Origin: Argopecten irradians
Lineage: Eukaryota; Mollusca; Bivalvia; Pectinida; Pectinidae
DNA: 64,000 nucleotides
NCBI RefSeq assembly: GCF_041381155.1
Contig: NC_091139.1
Coordinates: 8,370,383 to 8,434,382 of the forward strand
Direction: 5' to 3'
Numbering within the stretch: the first letter of the stretch is position 1; every line of letters starts with the position of its first letter. This document shows, piece after piece, positions 60,821 through 64,000 of this stretch. The notes below the pieces were generated by a model. The model did not search any database. It was not told the DNA's origin and was given only the letters and a program-made list of their open reading frames with translations. A program made the translations under genes and the position numbers.

Positions 60821-62770
60821 TCCGCGTCTTCGCAGCGTCAGAATTGTCAACCTAATGATTTTTCGACGTACACACAAGAATACATAACCAGACGATCGAC
60901 TGCCTGAATTTACTTAGATCAGCATATGTTTTTTTTTCTTTTACGGAAGTTGAAGTAATCATATGCACACATGTATGCTTTTACTTTTCCTTACATTCAT
61001 TTGCAAATTTCGGTTCATAATCAGACACATGGTATACTCGGATATTAATTAATGCGACTAAATTGAAATATTTGATCAGCTATTGATAAGTCGATATATA
61101 AAGTTATTGGCTATAATCTACGCGATACCACGTATCAAATATTATACATTAATGATATGGATACAGATCTCTAACACTATCCGATTACAATATATATGCT
61201 ATTATTAGGTTGGGCTCGGAGCTTTCATAACATCATCCTGGAATCACCATTTACGCGCGTGACAATCTGGTTTATTCTACAGACTACAGCGCAGCTAAAG
61301 TCGTATAATAATTTGATATATACTATATATAATGTTTGTATACCATTAACCGCCTGTGCACGGAGATACTGATGATGTTTTATAAAGGTTAATGGTCTGG
61401 GTATACATGTCGTCTGCCAGGGTCTACACAATGTCGCTCAACAAATAAATCTATAAAAATAGTTGAGTGCGTCTGTACTAAAGTGAACATGGTTGTTACA
61501 AGACGTTAATCTAATTATCAAAATCAAAATGATTTTTACGTAATATATGCATGTCTTTCTCCCATTGACATCATCGGTAACCCAGTGTCAGCAATGTATC
61601 AATGTATTTACGGATATTCACGTTAGTGTGTATATCGCCTTGGTTACTGACGACGTCCCATTGATAGTCAATTGTATATATGAAAAATACTGGTACAATT
61701 TGATGGAACTCACAAACATAGACTTATTTGTCATGAACCTTAATGTTTGAGCTCTTAATATTGAAATTCAAAAATCAAAACACTAAAAACATTGTGATGT
61801 GTTTGCCTTGGTAACAGAAATGACGGAAGAAAACAGTCCACGTTTATCATGTAACACATTTATTCAAAAGGTTAGAATTTAATTAATATATGAAATGGAC
61901 AAGGAATATTGGCATTATTAGTAAAATTTACCCAAACAGTGAGAATAGAATACTGATAGGAATTTTTCACGGAAGTAGTATCCTATTCCTGTTTTGTAAG
62001 TAAAAATAACCTGTGTTGGCGGTGTTTAACACTTAAAGGGACAATTCAGTCTAAGAGAACATTAAAATTAGCAGGAGGATAATACTGGTCAAAGCCTCGG
62101 TATTTACCTTTAAAGGTATGTGTAATAAACATCCGGGGAGGTCATGAGGCGGTTGCGGATCTTTTAGACAGAAAACTTATATATAACCAACCTCTTTTAG
62201 CTGGTCTAACAAGTATCAAACCAGTGTATTAACTTTTTTCTCGATTATCATGAACCAATCAAGCTATAACACAGCACACACATTGAACTGCACATTTTCA
62301 AAAGCTAAGCCCCCAAAGAAAATTTATCGCTGATAATTCTATAAAAGATAAATATTTTATCATATCACAACATTCCAAACATTTCACGCCCGTGGTGAAA
62401 GCTTTGGCTCCTTCGCCAGTGGCTTACATGATGGGGTATGAGCCAAACGATGTTTAATCTGTATAGAACACGTGGAAAAAGCATGGCCAAATCGGCTAAA
62501 GTAACGGCCTTGACCTTTTAACCTATACTGACTGGTCAAGATAAATAAACGCGAAGAGATGTGTTAGCCGTCAAACCACGGGATACAAATGTATGCCCGA
62601 GGCTTCTACTGGAAACCTACATAAATGCCTACAATGATTGGCCACTGAGTCTAAGTAAATTGAAACACTTTCTTGAATTTATTCATCATAATGGATCGAA
62701 CTTTGAACGAATAACGTTAATGCGCATGCACACGTATAGGATATACAGTAATACCATTACATAAACCAAA
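60821..62770. other. intergenic, no gene recognised
   Basis: AT-rich. At about 62033, TTAAAGGGACAATTCAGTCT looks like one terminus of a TTAA-associated element, but no matching opposite end was found nearby. No exon supported. Confidence 0.35.
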
Positions 62771-62778
62771 CACAAGCA

Positions 62779-63277
62779 AACCTGTCTATAACGACCACCC
62801 AAAGAACAGAGAAAAGATGGTCTTTATAGCCAGGTGGTCCTTATACACAGGTTGGACGTTGTTGTTTGGTATCACAGAAAAGTGGTCTTGTTAAAGTGAA
62901 CAGTCGGGCAAGGATGGCTAAAGTCGGTGAAAATGGTGTGAATGTATCCAGGATAATTTCTTATGAAATAAAAAAAATAAGATCTCTCGTAAAAAACCTG
63001 TCTGCGTACGCAGAAATTAATTTAAAGTATAGGAATTCTAAAACGTCCTCCCGGCTGACTATGTCCGTGGTTACATTTCCACGCAGCCTCGCTTTCAATG
63101 CTTTCAATTTTTCTTTATTTCAATGGTCAGAGCTGGGAAACGTAAGCAGAACTTGACCGTCGTATTAATATGTGAGAACTTTTGGAAGGCCAATGAACGC
63201 ATTTAGACTGGTTTTCTTTGCCCGACTATTCACTTTAAGCAGGTGGTCTTTATACAGAGGTGATCGCTAACGCAGGT
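62779..63277. mobile_element. ACCTGTCTATAACGACC element, split by a nested insertion
   Basis: The left end is ACCTGTCTATAACGACCACC. The right end is AGGTGATCGCTAACGCAGGT, which reverse-complements to ACCTGCGTTAGCGATCACCT. Inside are repeated GGTCTTTATA and GGTGGTCCTTATACACAGGT motifs. The element is interrupted at 62895-63234 by a TTAA-flanked insertion; removing it leaves about 155 bp. Confidence 0.65.
62895..63234. mobile_element. TTAA-flanked MITE nested in another element
   Basis: 340 bp with termini AGTGAACAGTCGGGCAAG and CTTTGCCCGACTATTCACT (inverted) and exact TTAA on both sides (62891-62894 and 63235-63238). It differs in sequence from the 1620/42022 family. A 96-codon frame across it has no recognisable domain and is probably chance. 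The nesting order shows it inserted after the outer element. Confidence 0.8.
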
Positions 63278-64000
63278 TATATTTTTCTCCTATTCCAGAG
63301 TCATTAATGGAGGTTTATATATCTACATAGTTACAGCATCCTTCAGCAGAATATATCGTATCTGATTACTATAAATTAATGTCTGTAAAATGAAAATGAT
63401 ACTCAAAGTCGTTTTGAAAAGTTTAAAATTGTCTAATGGAAAACTCCATACAAATCAAGGGGTGTAGAAGGAGTTGAATATCTCAGTGGACAAGCTTTGT
63501 TCGTCCATTATTCCTAACCAAGTGACTATATCCTTAGCCTAAAACGTCTTTAAGGAGCACAATCCCCGATACAACCCTAAGGTTTCTGGAAATAAATAGA
63601 GATGAGGGAGGGAATGGAAATATAAGTTCGCGGTTGATCATGTTGATAGAGAGTGTAAATTGCGTGGAGCCAGTCTTGTCAGTGTCGAGGAATGGTTAAA
63701 ATATATTTGTTTTTCTTATCTCTCTCAATTACTTGATGTTTGGTGAGCGTACATTACTCGACATCCCCTGTATACCAGTGGAGAGAGCCTTAATACTCGG
63801 AATTCCATCATAGAATATTAAACTGACTTAACAGTGGGGCATCACTGCAGCTGTCAAGTGATTTCTACGTTTGTTGGGGCGCACATGGAGGGATATGATT
63901 AAAGTGCTGTCAGCTTAACACGCAGAAAAGAAAATAGATTTGATATAATAAATAACAGTTCATTATTGAATGGTTTGTTACGAAATTTTGTGCCGAATAA
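63278..64000. other. intergenic to window end, no gene recognised
   Basis: AT-rich sequence with no supported exon, RNA gene or repeat. Confidence 0.4.

Noticed and set aside
62866-63156. 96-codon frame as a host gene
   Set aside because: It spans the left terminus of a TTAA-flanked inverted-repeat element and has no recognisable domain.

Overview
The window looks like nuclear DNA of a lophotrochozoan animal, most likely a bivalve mollusc. It is AT-rich, has multi-exon genes with GT-AG introns, is crowded with tandem repeats and short inverted-repeat elements, and carries a tRNA-derived SINE whose tail resembles SINEs known from bivalves. There are no bacterial operons and no CRISPR array. 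Exon edges below were read by eye from splice signals, reading phase and remembered vertebrate proteins; no alignment was run.

Four protein genes are supported. (1) Fukutin (minus, 15008 to 3382, eight coding exons) is a Golgi ribitol-phosphate transferase acting on dystroglycan O-mannose glycans. (2) An SLC35E1-like transporter of the triose-phosphate/nucleotide-sugar family (plus, 15346 to 19768, six exons) starts 337 bases from fukutin in head-to-head orientation, so the two probably share a promoter. (3) A claudin-like four-pass membrane protein with a long tail ending in a PDZ-ligand-like sequence (plus, 27172 to 29298, three exons). (4) A DHCR7-like sterol reductase with an intronless coding region (minus, 34742 to 33300) and a probable noncoding first exon near 38.3 kb. 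Genes 3 and 4 are convergent.

The remaining DNA is dominated by repeats. A 42-bp array fills most of fukutin intron 7 (about 4.3-8.9 kb). A minisatellite at 9.5-10.07 kb is built partly from a copied splice acceptor and coding start of fukutin exon 6. A 44-bp array runs about 6.7 kb (47.2-53.9 kb). Smaller arrays have 28-, 34-, 36- and 56-bp units, and one alternates 35- and 15-bp units. Small DNA-transposon-like elements include two copies of one TTAA-flanked family, a different TTAA-flanked element nested inside another repeat, a 96-bp palindrome with a 7-bp target duplication, and a three-copy 77-85 bp foldback family. From 38.4 kb to the end (about 25 kb) I recognise no protein-coding gene.

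Fukutin and the SLC35E1-like transporter both belong to secretory-pathway families, so sharing a promoter would be biologically sensible, but this is inference. I found no convincing new multi-gene system. The most unusual structures are the exon-derived minisatellite with its 2-base frame discrepancy in fukutin, and the composite arrays.
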